From: Imbroritus primus | Lineage (GTDB): Bacteria > Pseudomonadota > Gammaproteobacteria > Burkholderiales > Burkholderiaceae | Length of the DNA: 64,000 nucleotides | Assembly: GCA_000272025.2 (NCBI GenBank) | Contig: AKCV02000015.1 | Coordinates: 62,001 to 126,000, forward strand | Direction: 5' to 3' | Shown here: positions 53,938 through 62,912 of the stretch, piece after piece | Position numbering within the stretch: position 1 is the stretch's first letter | Layout: each line of letters starts with the position of its first letter | Position numbers and translations under genes: made by a program | Notes under the pieces: generated by a model | What the model was told of the DNA's origin: nothing | What the model saw: only the letters and a program-made list of their open reading frames with translations | Database searches by the model: none

Positions 53938-54744
53938 ATGAAAACCTGGATCAAACGAACCGTGGCGACGCTGGGCCTGCTGGCTGTCGGCGTGGCCGCC
54001 CAGGCCGCCGAGATCCGCATGGCGACCACCACCAGCACGGAAAACTCCGGTCTGCTCAAGGTGCTCCTGCCCAAGTTCGAAGCGGCGACCGGCGTCAAGG
54101 TCAATGTGATCTCGGTCGGTACCGGCAAGGCCATCAAGCTGGGAGAAGCGGGCGACGTCGACGTGATCCTCGTGCACGCGCGCAAGCAGGAGGACGCATT
54201 CGTGGCCGACGGCTTCGGCGTGAATCGCCGCGACGTGATGTACAACGACTTCATCGTGGTCGGCCCCGTATCCGACCCCGCCAAGCTGCGCGGCGAAAAG
54301 GATGTGATCAAGGGTTTCGAGAAGATCGCCGCCACCAAGACGCGCTTTATTTCGCGCGGCGACAACTCCGGTACCGACGTGATGGAAAAAGGCTACTGGA
54401 AGACCGCCGGCATCGAGCCCAAGGGCCAGCCGTGGTACGTCAACGCCGGTCTCGGGATGGGCGAGGTGCTGACCATGGCGGGTGAGATGCAGGCCTATAC
54501 GCTGACCGACCGGGCCACGTATGGCGCGTACAAGGCGCGCACTGGCCTCGATATTGCGCTGCAGGGTGACAAGCGCATGTTCAATCCTTACGGCATCATC
54601 GCCGTGAACCCGGCCAAGCATCCGTCGGTCAAGCATGCTGATGCGATGAAGCTGATCGAGTGGATCACGTCGAAGGAGGGGCAGGCTGCCATCGCCGATT
54701 TCAAGGTGGAGGGCCAGCAGTTGTTTTTCCCGTCGGCCAAGTAA
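53938..54744 (+). CDS. tupA: Tungstate-binding protein (TupA-like)
   Basis: 268 residues. A signal peptide ends at AQAA near residue 23. The mature start IRMATTTSTENSGLLKVLLPKFEAATGVKVNVISVGTGKA and the block RGDNSGTDVMEKGYWK are those of TupA/WtpA-type oxyanion receptors. It binds tungstate (or molybdate) for an ABC importer. No tupB/tupC permease and ATPase genes follow; the next gene is a globin. The GGGGAGGG before the ATG at 53938 decides the start. Confidence 0.83.
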   Translation: MKTWIKRTVATLGLLAVGVAAQAAEIRMATTTSTENSGLLKVLLPKFEAATGVKVNVISVGTGKAIKLGEAGDVDVILVHARKQEDAFVADGFGVNRRDVMYNDFIVVGPVSDPAKLRGEKDVIKGFEKIAATKTRFISRGDNSGTDVMEKGYWKTAGIEPKGQPWYVNAGLGMGEVLTMAGEMQAYTLTDRATYGAYKARTGLDIALQGDKRMFNPYGIIAVNPAKHPSVKHADAMKLIEWITSKEGQAAIADFKVEGQQLFFPSAK

Positions 54745-54754
54745 TGTCCTGGTA

Positions 54755-54787
54755 ACGGCCCGGGCAGCGATCAGCATTCCGGGCCGT
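54755..54787. other. GC-rich hairpin after tupA
   Basis: Perfect 9-bp inverted repeat ACGGCCCGG (54755-54763) and CCGGGCCGT (54779-54787). No T-run, so at most a weak or factor-assisted terminator for tupA. Confidence 0.4.
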
Positions 54788-54897
54788 AACCAATCCCTGG
54801 CCGGCCACCGGCCCGCCAGACGGCCGGCACGGGCACATGCGGGCACCGGCTGCCGCGATGCTGATACCATCGTGGTATTCCGTGTTTCCATGCTGCC

Positions 54898-55308
54898 ATG
54901 ACTTCCGATTCCACCCCTGCTTCCGCCGACGTCACTGCCTTCGACCTGATTGGCGGTGAGCAGAAGGTACGCGACCTGGTCGACCGGTTCTACGATCTGA
55001 TGGATCTCGAACCAGAGTTCGCACCTTTGCGGGCCATGCACCCGACCACCCTCGACGGCTCGCGCGACAAGCTTTTCTGGTTCCTGTGCGGCTGGCTTGG
55101 CGGTCCCAATCATTTCGTCGACCGCTTTGGGCATCCCATGCTGCGGGCGCGCCATCTGCCGTATGAGATCGGTATCGCCGAGCGCGATCAGTGGGTACGC
55201 TGCATGGCGCTGGCGATGCAGGACCAGAACGTGCCCGAGCCGCTACAGATGCGCCTGATGGAAGGTTTCCTCAAGACCGCCGACTGGATGCGCAATGTGC
55301 CCCGCTGA
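54898..55308 (+). CDS. Group 2 truncated hemoglobin
   Basis: 136 residues. FDLIGGEQKVRDLVDRFYDLMD at the start, FWFLCGWLGGPNHFVDRFGHPMLRARHLPYEIG in the middle with the proximal His, and Trp near the end of the G helix (RDQWVRC) are group 2 (TrHbO-like) features. It binds oxygen, nitric oxide or peroxides in the cytoplasm. It overlaps the following DUF924 gene by 14 bases. Confidence 0.9.
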   Translation: MTSDSTPASADVTAFDLIGGEQKVRDLVDRFYDLMDLEPEFAPLRAMHPTTLDGSRDKLFWFLCGWLGGPNHFVDRFGHPMLRARHLPYEIGIAERDQWVRCMALAMQDQNVPEPLQMRLMEGFLKTADWMRNVPR

Positions 55309-55915
55309 TGCCGCCACGCCAGTGCCGGCAGCGGCGCAGGCGGTGCTCGATTTCTGGTTTGGCACGCCTGACTCGCCGGAATGGAACCGCGTACGCCCGC
55401 TGTGGTTCACCAAGTCGGACGCCACCGATGCGCTGATCCGCGCACGCTTCCTCGCCACCTGGCAGCAGGTCCGCGCCGGCGCCTGCGAGGACTGGCGCGC
55501 CACGCCAGAAGGGATCTGTGCCTACATCATCGTGACCGATCAGTTGTCGCGCAACATGTTCCGTGGCCAGCCCGAGTCATTCGCCACCGATGCGCTGGCG
55601 CTGCGTGCCGCGCGTGAGATGGTGGCGCACGGCACGGACCGGGCCTTGCCGACGCCGTATCACCGCCAGTTCTGCTACATGCCGTTCGAACATGACGAGT
55701 CGCTGGTCAGCCAGGATGAGGCGATCCGCCTGTTCACGCAGTTGCGCGACGAGACGGATGCCGCGGCAGGGATGGGCGAGGTGCTGCACTGGGCACGGTT
55801 GCATCGCGACGTGATCGTGCGCTTTGGGCGGTACCCGCATCGCAATGCCATCCTGGGCCGCAGCTCGACGCTCGAGGAACAGGCGTTTCTCGAGCAGCCA
55901 GGTTCATCGTTCTAG
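55295..55915 (+). CDS. DUF924 family protein
   Basis: 206 residues. VLDFWFGTPDSPEWNRVRPLWFTKSDATDALIRARF, the block YIIVTDQLSRNMFRG and FCYMPFEHDESLVSQDEAI are the DUF924 signatures. It is a helical TPR-like fold with no proven role. The ATG at 55295 lies inside the globin gene end, so they are translated together. Confidence 0.87.
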   Translation: MCPADAATPVPAAAQAVLDFWFGTPDSPEWNRVRPLWFTKSDATDALIRARFLATWQQVRAGACEDWRATPEGICAYIIVTDQLSRNMFRGQPESFATDALALRAAREMVAHGTDRALPTPYHRQFCYMPFEHDESLVSQDEAIRLFTQLRDETDAAAGMGEVLHWARLHRDVIVRFGRYPHRNAILGRSSTLEEQAFLEQPGSSF

Positions 55916-55982
55916 GGATGCCGCAGGCAGCTGAGCCTGTGCCTGCCTGTGCGGCTTGCCGTGTAAGCCGCCGTGTGTATCG

Positions 55983-56567
55983 TCAGATCTGCTCGCGCGC
56001 CTGTTCCCAGCGGTCCACGCGCGGCTGCTGCCACTGGGCCAACTGGTCGACGAGCTGGCCGGGGTCGGGTGATACTCGTAGCAGGCCGGCATGGGCCGCC
56101 TGCATGAACCCTTCGTCGCAGGCATGGCGCAGGAAACTCAGCAGGCCATCGTAGAAGCCTTCGACATTCAGCAGGCCGATCGGCTTGGTGTGATAGCCGA
56201 GCTGCAGCCACGTGAAGGTCTCGAACAGTTCCTCATACGTACCGATGCCGCCGGGCATGGCGATAAAACCATCCGACCGGTCCGCCATCATCTGTTTGCG
56301 CTCGTGCATGCTGCTCACGACATGCAGCTCGGTGAGGCCGGCATGGCCGATCTCTTTCTTCATCAGCGCTTCCGGGATGATGCCCACGGTCTCGCCGCCA
56401 CAGCGCATGACCTCATCGGCGATGATGCCCATCAGGCCGACATTGCCGCCACCATATACCAGCGTGATGCCGCGTTCGGCGAGTGTGCGCCCGAGCGCCT
56501 TGGCATGTTCGGCATAGGCGGGACGTGCGCCCGGCCGGGCGCCGCAATAGACACAGATCGATTTCAT
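55983..56567 (-). CDS. LOG family protein (TIGR00730), cytokinin riboside 5'-monophosphate phosphoribohydrolase-like
   Basis: 194 residues. SICVYCGARPG at the start, YGGGNVGLMG, and the catalytic region MPGGIGTYEELFE give the LOG fold. The enzymes split the N-glycosidic bond of nucleoside monophosphates; the physiological substrate in this bacterium is unknown. The start codon overlaps the stop of the TetR gene (ATGA). Confidence 0.88.
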   Translation of the reverse strand: MKSICVYCGARPGARPAYAEHAKALGRTLAERGITLVYGGGNVGLMGIIADEVMRCGGETVGIIPEALMKKEIGHAGLTELHVVSSMHERKQMMADRSDGFIAMPGGIGTYEELFETFTWLQLGYHTKPIGLLNVEGFYDGLLSFLRHACDEGFMQAAHAGLLRVSPDPGQLVDQLAQWQQPRVDRWEQAREQI

Positions 56568-57301
56568 GGCGTGGTACGGGAAGCGGGAGCGGCTGTGGTT
56601 CCGGCGGCCAGCGAGGCTGCGTATGCGGCGGCCAGCCGGTCGTAGGCGGCGCGCTGCTTGCCGCGCAGATATGGCGCGAGGATGGAGAGAATGTGATAGC
56701 TGCCGCCGTGCAGGCCGGCGCGGATCGCTTCGGGATCGTTGTACTTGCGCGGCTGCTGCACGAACTGGAAGCTCAGCCAGTAGGTAGCGACCACGACGAT
56801 GTTGGTGCATACGGCATCGAGTTGCTGGGGCGTGATGTCCATCTCGCCATCGGCGATGAACACCTGGCACATGTCCATGGCGAAGCGTTTCTTCTGCTCG
56901 ACGATGCGCTTGAAGTTGATTTCGACGAGGCGGTTGCGCGCCAGCAGGTCATTGATGTCGCGATACAGGAAACGGTAGTTCCACAGGAACTCCGACATGT
57001 ACTGCAGATAGCCCCAGGTTTCGTCGAGCGTGGCCTTGTGGTCGCTCGGCAGCTTGAGGCGCCGTTCGATCTCCTGCTCGAAGCCGGCGAAGATCGAGTT
57101 GATGATGTCGTCCTTGTTGCGGAAGTGGTAGTAGAGATTGCCAGGGCTGATCTCCATCTCTTCCGCAATGGTCGTAGTCGTGACGTTGGGTTCACCCAGG
57201 TCGTTGAACAGGCGCAGCGAGACGGCCAGGATCCTGTCGCGTGTGCGGCGCGGGCCGCTCGGGGTAGCGGGCGCGGCCGGGGAGGCGGGCTTGTTTTCCA
57301 T
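56564..57301 (-). CDS. TetR-family regulator
   Basis: 245 residues. N-terminal HTH: RDRILAVSLRLFNDLGEPNVTTTTIAEEMEISPGNLYYHFRNKDDII. The C-terminal part (YLQYMSEFLWNYRFLYRDINDLLARN) is of the TetR_C_33 kind that is common in beta-proteobacteria. ATG at 57301 is chosen because the HTH follows normally. It precedes and overlaps the LOG gene; its target may be that gene and itself. Confidence 0.87.
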   Translation of the reverse strand: MENKPASPAAPATPSGPRRTRDRILAVSLRLFNDLGEPNVTTTTIAEEMEISPGNLYYHFRNKDDIINSIFAGFEQEIERRLKLPSDHKATLDETWGYLQYMSEFLWNYRFLYRDINDLLARNRLVEINFKRIVEQKKRFAMDMCQVFIADGEMDITPQQLDAVCTNIVVVATYWLSFQFVQQPRKYNDPEAIRAGLHGGSYHILSILAPYLRGKQRAAYDRLAAAYAASLAAGTTAAPASRTTP

Positions 57302-57432
57302 GAGGCTTCGCGGTGACCGGGAGACGATGATGCCGCGATTATAAGAGATCGCCACCCTGGCACTGGCGAGCGGACTCCCGCGCCGCGGACGGAGACGCGT
57401 CCCTTCTTCCGCTTCGCTGGGGTTTGCTGGCG

Positions 57433-57864
57433 CTAGGAACGCCAGAGGTGCCACAGCCACGGACCGGCCACGGCGGCCCAGGTGCCACCGCAGAGGATGA
57501 GCGCGAGCATCACCGCGGCGCTACCGATATCCTTCGCGCGTTTGGACAGGCCGTGGTGTTCCAGCGAAATGCGATCGACCGCGGCCTCGACGCTGGAGTT
57601 CAGCAGCTCGATGATCAGCACCAGGACCAGCGTGCCGAGCATGAGGATGCGCTCCACAACTGTGGCCGGTACCACGAACGCGCAAGGTACCAAGATCAGG
57701 CACAAGGTGAGCTCCTGGCGGAAAGCGCTTTCTTCGTGGATGGCAAAGCGGATGCCGCTCAGTGAATTCTTGGCGGCATGCCATGCGCGTGTCAGCCCGC
57801 GATTGTGCTTGTAGGGATTCTGGTCCGCCGAATAGTGGTCCGGCGGTGGCTTGGGAGCGCTCAT
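57433..57864 (-). CDS. dgkA: Diacylglycerol kinase
   Basis: 143 residues, three membrane helices. ESAFRQELTLC and ELLNSSVEAAVDRISLEHHGLSKRAKDIGSAAV are the catalytic signatures of the DgkA family. It recycles diacylglycerol to phosphatidic acid in the inner membrane. It lies 34 bases after the glycosyltransferase gene on the same strand. Confidence 0.93.
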   Translation of the reverse strand: MSAPKPPPDHYSADQNPYKHNRGLTRAWHAAKNSLSGIRFAIHEESAFRQELTLCLILVPCAFVVPATVVERILMLGTLVLVLIIELLNSSVEAAVDRISLEHHGLSKRAKDIGSAAVMLALILCGGTWAAVAGPWLWHLWRS

Positions 57865-57898
57865 GCGTAGGCGTGGAGTCGGGCTGGGGAGCGCACGG

Positions 57899-58942
57899 TC
57901 AGACCGGTGTAGAACCTTGTGCCGCGAGGGTCTCGGCGCGCGCCTCTTCCACTGGGCGCAGGTGGTTGGCGAACTGCTCCGAGGCGGCGCGCCACGAGAA
58001 CCGTTCGGCGTGCGCGCGTGCGGTAGCGCGGTCGATGCGCAGCGCTTCCAGACAGGCCTCGCGCAGGTCCTCGCGCATGGCGCCGGCGTGCGAGTCGCCG
58101 AGCACGTCGATGGGTCCGGTCACCGGGTAGGCAGCCACCGGCAGGCCGCTCGCGAGCGCCTCCAGAAGCACCAAGCCAAAGGTATCGGTCTTGCTGGGGA
58201 AGACAAAGACATCGGCCGACGCATACACCTTGGCCAGTTCCGGTTGCCGCAGCACGCCAAGATAGTTGACATTCGGATAGCGCGCCTTGAGCGCCGGCAG
58301 CGCGGGGCCATCGCCCACGACCCATTTCGAGCCGGGTAGGTCGAGCGCGAGGAAGGCTTCGACATTCTTCTCGATCGCGACGCGCCCCACATAGAGGAAG
58401 ATCGGGTGCGCGGAGTCGAGCACGTTGGCCTTCTGCGGAACGAAGACGTCGAGATCAACACCGCGCGTCCATAGCACGCCGTTGGTGATGCCGTAGGCCT
58501 GTAGATCCTGCAGTACGACCGGCGTGGGGGCCATGACGGCTTTTGCGGGACCGTGAAACCAGCGCAGGAAGCGATAGGTCCAGGCAAGCGGAATGCCAAA
58601 ACGCGCCTGGACGTACTCGGGAAAGCGCGTGTGGTACGCCGTGGTGAACGGCAGCTTGTTGCGGATGGCGTAGCGCCGCGCCGCGAGACCCAGCGGACCT
58701 TCGGTGGCGATATGCAAGGCGTGCGGTTCAAAGCGTGCGATGCGCTCCTGTACCTTGCGGCTCGGGAATAGCGATAGGGAGATTTCCGGATAGGTGGGGC
58801 AGGGCATGGTCCTGAACTCGAGCGGGGTGATCATGTCGACCTTGTGCCCCATGTGTTTCAGTTCGCGGACCGTTGAAGTCAGGGTGCGCACGACGCCGTT
58901 GACCTGCGGCTCCCATGCGTCGGTGACGATCATGATGTTCAC
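57899..58942 (-). CDS. GT4-type glycosyltransferase
   Basis: 347 residues. DAWEPQVNGVVRTLTSTVRELKHMGHKVDMITP at the start, then VGDGPALPALKARYPNVNYLG and the donor-binding block FPSKTDTFGLVLLEALASGLPVAAYPVTGP give a GT-B retaining enzyme of the GT4 family. The acceptor is unknown; a lipid or diacylglycerol is possible with dgkA and the phosphoesterase as neighbours. Confidence 0.88.
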   Translation of the reverse strand: MNIMIVTDAWEPQVNGVVRTLTSTVRELKHMGHKVDMITPLEFRTMPCPTYPEISLSLFPSRKVQERIARFEPHALHIATEGPLGLAARRYAIRNKLPFTTAYHTRFPEYVQARFGIPLAWTYRFLRWFHGPAKAVMAPTPVVLQDLQAYGITNGVLWTRGVDLDVFVPQKANVLDSAHPIFLYVGRVAIEKNVEAFLALDLPGSKWVVGDGPALPALKARYPNVNYLGVLRQPELAKVYASADVFVFPSKTDTFGLVLLEALASGLPVAAYPVTGPIDVLGDSHAGAMREDLREACLEALRIDRATARAHAERFSWRAASEQFANHLRPVEEARAETLAAQGSTPV

Positions 58943-59001
58943 GGTATCTCCTCTGTTGCGGCGCCGGGCCGCGTATCGTTCTGAAGCGTTCTCGAGTGTC
59001 C

Positions 59002-59979
59002 TCAGACCGGTTCGGTCGGGCGGACGTCCTGTGGGGTTTCGTGGTCGATGGGCTGACTTGCGCGCTGGCTGCGCCGTGCGCGGCGGCTCATGGCGACCGG
59101 AGGGGCGCGCAGTTCGGTCCAGTAGACGATCTTGAGTTCACCTTCCAGGGTTTCGACGAGCGCGGACAGGCTTTCGACCCAGTCACCGTCGTTGCAATAC
59201 AGCTGGCCGTCGATCTCGCGGATCTCGGCCTTGTGGATGTGGCCGCAGATCACGCCTTCGCAACCGCGGTGGCGTGCTTCTTCGATCATCGCGCGCTCGA
59301 AGGAGTTGATATAGCTCACTGCATTCTTGACCTGGTGCTTGAGGAACTGCGACAGTGACCAGTACGAAAACCCGCAGCGAATGCGGATCTGGTTGAAGTA
59401 GCGGTTCAGCGCGAGGATCGCGGTGTACAGCGAGTCGCCCACGTAGGCGAGCCAGCGCGCATGCTGCATCACGCTGTCGAACAGATCGCCGTGCGTGACC
59501 CACAGGCGGCGGCCGGTGGCGGTCACGTGGACGAAATCTTCATGTACCTCGATGTCGCCGAAGGCCAGGCCATTGAACTGGCGCGCTGCTTCATCGTGGT
59601 TGCCCGGCACGTAGATCACGCGCGTGCCCTTGCGCGCCTTGCGCATGATCTTCTGCACCACATCGTTGTGCGCTTGCGGCCAGTACCAGCCTTTGCGTAG
59701 CTGCCAGCCATCGATGATGTCGCCGACCAGGTACAGGGTGTCGGATTCGTTGTGCTTCAGGAAGTCGAGCAGGAAATGCGCCTGGCAGCCGGCCGTGCCC
59801 AGATGGACATCGGAGACCCAGATGGCGCGGTACTGATGCACTGTGTGTGCCGGTGCGGCGGGCGGTTGCGGTGCGGTTGGGGCGGGCGGTTCCTGCGCGG
59901 TCGGCGGGACCGCCTTGCGGCTGCTGGTCGGCAGCAGGGCAGTGACGATGCTTGAGCTCAGCTTGGCAGGCAGCGCCAT
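59002..59979 (-). CDS. LpxH-like metallophosphoesterase
   Basis: 325 residues. Metal motifs SDVHLG, LVGDIIDGW, VPGNHDE, THGDLFD and CGHIHKA in the usual order. The fold is that of UDP-2,3-diacylglucosamine hydrolase relatives, but with an 80-residue Ala/Pro-rich N-terminus and a long insertion, so its true substrate may differ. It is followed by the glycosyltransferase gene, a pairing common in this group. Confidence 0.85.
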   Translation of the reverse strand: MALPAKLSSSIVTALLPTSSRKAVPPTAQEPPAPTAPQPPAAPAHTVHQYRAIWVSDVHLGTAGCQAHFLLDFLKHNESDTLYLVGDIIDGWQLRKGWYWPQAHNDVVQKIMRKARKGTRVIYVPGNHDEAARQFNGLAFGDIEVHEDFVHVTATGRRLWVTHGDLFDSVMQHARWLAYVGDSLYTAILALNRYFNQIRIRCGFSYWSLSQFLKHQVKNAVSYINSFERAMIEEARHRGCEGVICGHIHKAEIREIDGQLYCNDGDWVESLSALVETLEGELKIVYWTELRAPPVAMSRRARRSQRASQPIDHETPQDVRPTEPV

Positions 59980-60051
59980 GGATCGATCCGGAGTGTCATT
60001 GCCCGGATTTAGCCAGCCGCAAATGACGCCAGCGTGACGCTGCGATGAATG

Positions 60052-61035
60052 TCACATGACGTGTTGTGGCGCATGCAGCCTGGCGAGGGCGGACAGCACG
60101 GTCTCGTGGGCGAGGTTTTCCGTGAGAAGCGACACGTGTCCGAGGCCGCTCAGCGCGAGGTGTTGCGCGCCGTCGAGCCAGCCGGTACCCGGAGGGCCGA
60201 CAATGGAATCATGCCAGGAGAAGATCGAGGTGATGCGGGCGCGCTCATCCGGTGTCTCTTCGCGTGCCAGCTGGGCAAGCCAGTGGCTGCCGCAGCGCAT
60301 CTGGCGCGCATTGCATCCCTGCCCGTGGCGGGCCAGCGCGGTGCCTTGGTGTGGTGTGCCGAGCGTGACGAGATGGGCGACGCGCGTGCCGCCATCAGCG
60401 TGGCGTCCGACACGCAGCGCTGCGCGCCCCGCCAGCCCACCCATGCTGTGGCAGAGCAGGATGGGCGCCTGGCCATAACGGGCGTGCACGCGTGCTGCGT
60501 GGTCGGCAATCTGCCGGCCATAGTCATCGATATCGCCGAGCAGCGGATGCAGATCAAGCCATTCGCAACGATAGCCGGCGTGCGCCAGTTTCGGCTGGAG
60601 ATCCTGCCACACGGCATGGTTGCAGCCGTAACCATGAATCAGCAGCAACGGCGGGAGCGCCGCGTGGGGCGCAGCGGCCGACGGCCAGGCGCGGCCGCTG
60701 CGAAAGGGCTGGACGAAATTGAACATACGCCAGACCGCGACACATTCGCGCCACCAGCAACGACCGGCGGCCGCAGCGCTGAGCGGAGCCGGTTGGGGAA
60801 AATGTAGGGGCAGGCGGGGGCGGGCGAGAGGTGGTACGCCAAGGCCATGCAAGGTGATCAGGAAGGCCAATCCCACCGACAAGGCGAACAGGAAAACGTA
60901 CGCCAGTATGGCAATGCTGGCAGCCAGGGGGAGCGGCCATCCCAGCCAGTGCCACAGCGCGGCGGCCGTGCCCGCGGTCGCGGCCAGTTGGAGAGCGACG
61001 GCGATCTGCCGTACCGCGATGGCGCCGGCCGACAT
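60052..61035 (-). CDS. Alpha/beta hydrolase with N-terminal membrane segment
   Basis: 327 residues. Two hydrophobic helices at about 12-60, then LLLIHGYGCNHAVWQDLQPKL, the nucleophile elbow CHSMGGLAG, Asp in SWHDSIVGP and His in GLGHVSLL as catalytic triad. A lipase or esterase held at the inner membrane; the substrate is not known. It lies 6 bases after the RDD gene. Confidence 0.83.
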   Translation of the reverse strand: MSAGAIAVRQIAVALQLAATAGTAAALWHWLGWPLPLAASIAILAYVFLFALSVGLAFLITLHGLGVPPLARPRLPLHFPQPAPLSAAAAGRCWWRECVAVWRMFNFVQPFRSGRAWPSAAAPHAALPPLLLIHGYGCNHAVWQDLQPKLAHAGYRCEWLDLHPLLGDIDDYGRQIADHAARVHARYGQAPILLCHSMGGLAGRAALRVGRHADGGTRVAHLVTLGTPHQGTALARHGQGCNARQMRCGSHWLAQLAREETPDERARITSIFSWHDSIVGPPGTGWLDGAQHLALSGLGHVSLLTENLAHETVLSALARLHAPQHVM

Positions 61036-61041
61036 GGCGGT

Positions 61042-61617
61042 TCAGCGTTTCGTCTTGGGCGGCGGGCGCCGCAGGACCAGCCGGGTTTGGGCCAGCCGGT
61101 CGTGCGGAAACTGGCGCTGCGGATCGAGCCAGGCGGTGGCGGCGTACAAGACGATGCCGGCCGAAAAAACGCCAAGGCTGGCCCAGCCCTGCAGCCCCAG
61201 CACCGCATCGAGCGCCAGCGCCGGCAGGACCCAGATCCATGCCAGCAGGTAGCGCAGCAGTGCCTGCCACAGGCTGATCGTGCCGCCCGCGCGATTTTCC
61301 AGGCGGATGTGCCAGGTTTTCATGGCTAGCGTCTGGCCGCTCTTGCACCACATCCAGATGAAATAGATCGCCAGCACGAAAAACAGCCAGGCTTGCAGCG
61401 CGTGCCGGTATTGCAGGGCGTGGCGTTGCTGCGTGAGTGTCGAGAAGAGGAAGCCGGCCGCGAACACGATCGCGAACAGCAACATCGATTCGTAGATCAG
61501 GGCGGCCAGCCGGCGCTTGATGGTCGGGGTCGCGGCACTGTGGGACGACGGCGCGGGCGAGGGTGTTGGCGAAGCAGGAGCCGGGGATCGGCCCGGGGCG
61601 CGGCGGGGTTTGGCCAT
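61042..61617 (-). CDS. RDD family membrane protein
   Basis: 191 residues. After a Pro/Ala-rich tail, RRLAALIYESMLLFAIVFAAGFLF, the block KSGQTLAMKTWHIRLENRAGG and a third helix pair make a typical RDD domain (Arg and two Asp positions; here the second Asp is replaced by Glu, IYE). Possibly transport of small solutes; unproven. Confidence 0.82.
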   Translation of the reverse strand: MAKPRRAPGRSPAPASPTPSPAPSSHSAATPTIKRRLAALIYESMLLFAIVFAAGFLFSTLTQQRHALQYRHALQAWLFFVLAIYFIWMWCKSGQTLAMKTWHIRLENRAGGTISLWQALLRYLLAWIWVLPALALDAVLGLQGWASLGVFSAGIVLYAATAWLDPQRQFPHDRLAQTRLVLRRPPPKTKR

Positions 61618-61788
61618 GAAAGCGTGTACGGAAGAAGCAGGATGGCCGGATCGGCGGCCGGGAATGCCGCTCGCGGCGGCAGGTCAGCCCGCATTATGCC
61701 AAACCGGCCCGGGGATGGCGGCGGAAAGTCGCATCAACCTGACAGGCGCGGCGACGGGGGGCGGATAGCTGCGCTGGCAGCAACGGTC

Positions 61789-62496
61789 TTACTCGCTGTG
61801 CAGCAGTTCGTCGATATCGATCTGGCTGGCGGGGCGGTGCGGGGGGCGTACGTCCTTCACCAGGCCACTGCCGCTCGGCAAGGCACTGACGGCGGTCGAC
61901 GGCTTGGTGGCGCGGCTGGCGGCAGCCAGCTTGCGTTTCTGCTCATCGCTCAGTTGCTGGTAATCCTGCCAGGCCTCCGCCTTTTTCTCGGCCGACAACT
62001 GCTTGGAGATCTGGTAGTTTTCGCGCGCAATGCGTCGCTGCTGTGGCGTGAGGGCGACCCAGTCGCGCATGCGCTCCTGCAGGCGTTGCTGCTGATCTTT
62101 CTTTAATTTAGGGTAACGCTCGGCGATTTTCAGCCATTTGCTGCGATTGAGGTCGCTGAGCTTGTTCCATTCGGGGCGCAGGGGATACAGGATGTTCTGT
62201 TGCCGTGGCGTCAGGGTGTGCCACGCATTCGTCATGCCCGGCGTCGCTTGCGCAATGGCCGGAGCGCTGGCGGGGGCGGCGCTGGCGGCCGCTGCTTGCG
62301 GGGCCGGTGCGGCAGGCGGCGTCATGGACGCAGGCTGCGGTGCATCGGCCGGTGACTTGATCTGCGAGGCCAGTTCCGTCGCCACGCCGACGCTGCCCGC
62401 CGCCAGTGCCAGCGCGACCGCCGTCACCCGCAGGGCGCGCCGGCGGCGCACAGGCGAGGAGGAGGAAGCGGATGGCGTGCGGGCGGATCCGGTCAT
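61789..62496 (-). CDS. DUF3106 protein
   Basis: 235 residues. A membrane anchor or signal at 19-40, an Ala/Pro-rich linker and then repeated helical blocks (WHTLTPRQQNILYPLRPEWNKL, WLKIAERYPKLKKDQQQRLQERMRDWVALTPQQRR) of DUF3106. It probably sits in the periplasm. Overlaps the DUF3619 gene by 4 bases as part of the sigma factor operon. Confidence 0.85.
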   Translation of the reverse strand: MTGSARTPSASSSSPVRRRRALRVTAVALALAAGSVGVATELASQIKSPADAPQPASMTPPAAPAPQAAAASAAPASAPAIAQATPGMTNAWHTLTPRQQNILYPLRPEWNKLSDLNRSKWLKIAERYPKLKKDQQQRLQERMRDWVALTPQQRRIARENYQISKQLSAEKKAEAWQDYQQLSDEQKRKLAAASRATKPSTAVSALPSGSGLVKDVRPPHRPASQIDIDELLHSE

Positions 62497-62912
62497 TCAG
62501 CGCGCTTCAGGAACAGATGGAAGCCATGGTCGGCGTACGCCGCCGGGGGCAGGTCATCGAGCAGCATGGCCGAATCGACATCGGCGAGTTCGTCGATACG
62601 CTGTTCCTGCTGGAATTCGTACACGCCAGCGATGGAGAGCGCGATGGCGCACAGAATGCCGATCAAGCCAAAGCGGCGCATGAAATTACCGAAGGAGGGG
62701 TGGCCTTCATTGCCCCAGCTGCGCTGGCCGGCTTGTGCGTGTACCAGCACCGGCGCAATCTGCGGCGCGTCGGCTTTCTTGCGCGAGACTGCCATGCGGC
62801 GGCTGGCCGCCAGGCGTGCCGCAATGTCTGGTTCTACAGCGTTGGCGGACGCATTCAGGGCCGCGCGCACGCGGTCGGCAAAGCGGAGTTCCTCGAGTTC
62901 CTGAGTGTTCAT
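62493..62912 (-). CDS. DUF3619 protein, possible anti-sigma partner
   Basis: 139 residues with one membrane helix (FGLIGILCAIALSIAGVYEF, about 81-100). The N-terminal cytoplasmic part RFADRVRAALNASANAVEPDIAARLAASRRMAV is the DUF3619 pattern. Position between an ECF sigma gene and a DUF3106 gene, with ATGA overlaps at both ends, suggests an anti-sigma role. This is inference. Confidence 0.8.
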   Translation of the reverse strand: MNTQELEELRFADRVRAALNASANAVEPDIAARLAASRRMAVSRKKADAPQIAPVLVHAQAGQRSWGNEGHPSFGNFMRRFGLIGILCAIALSIAGVYEFQQEQRIDELADVDSAMLLDDLPPAAYADHGFHLFLKRAE

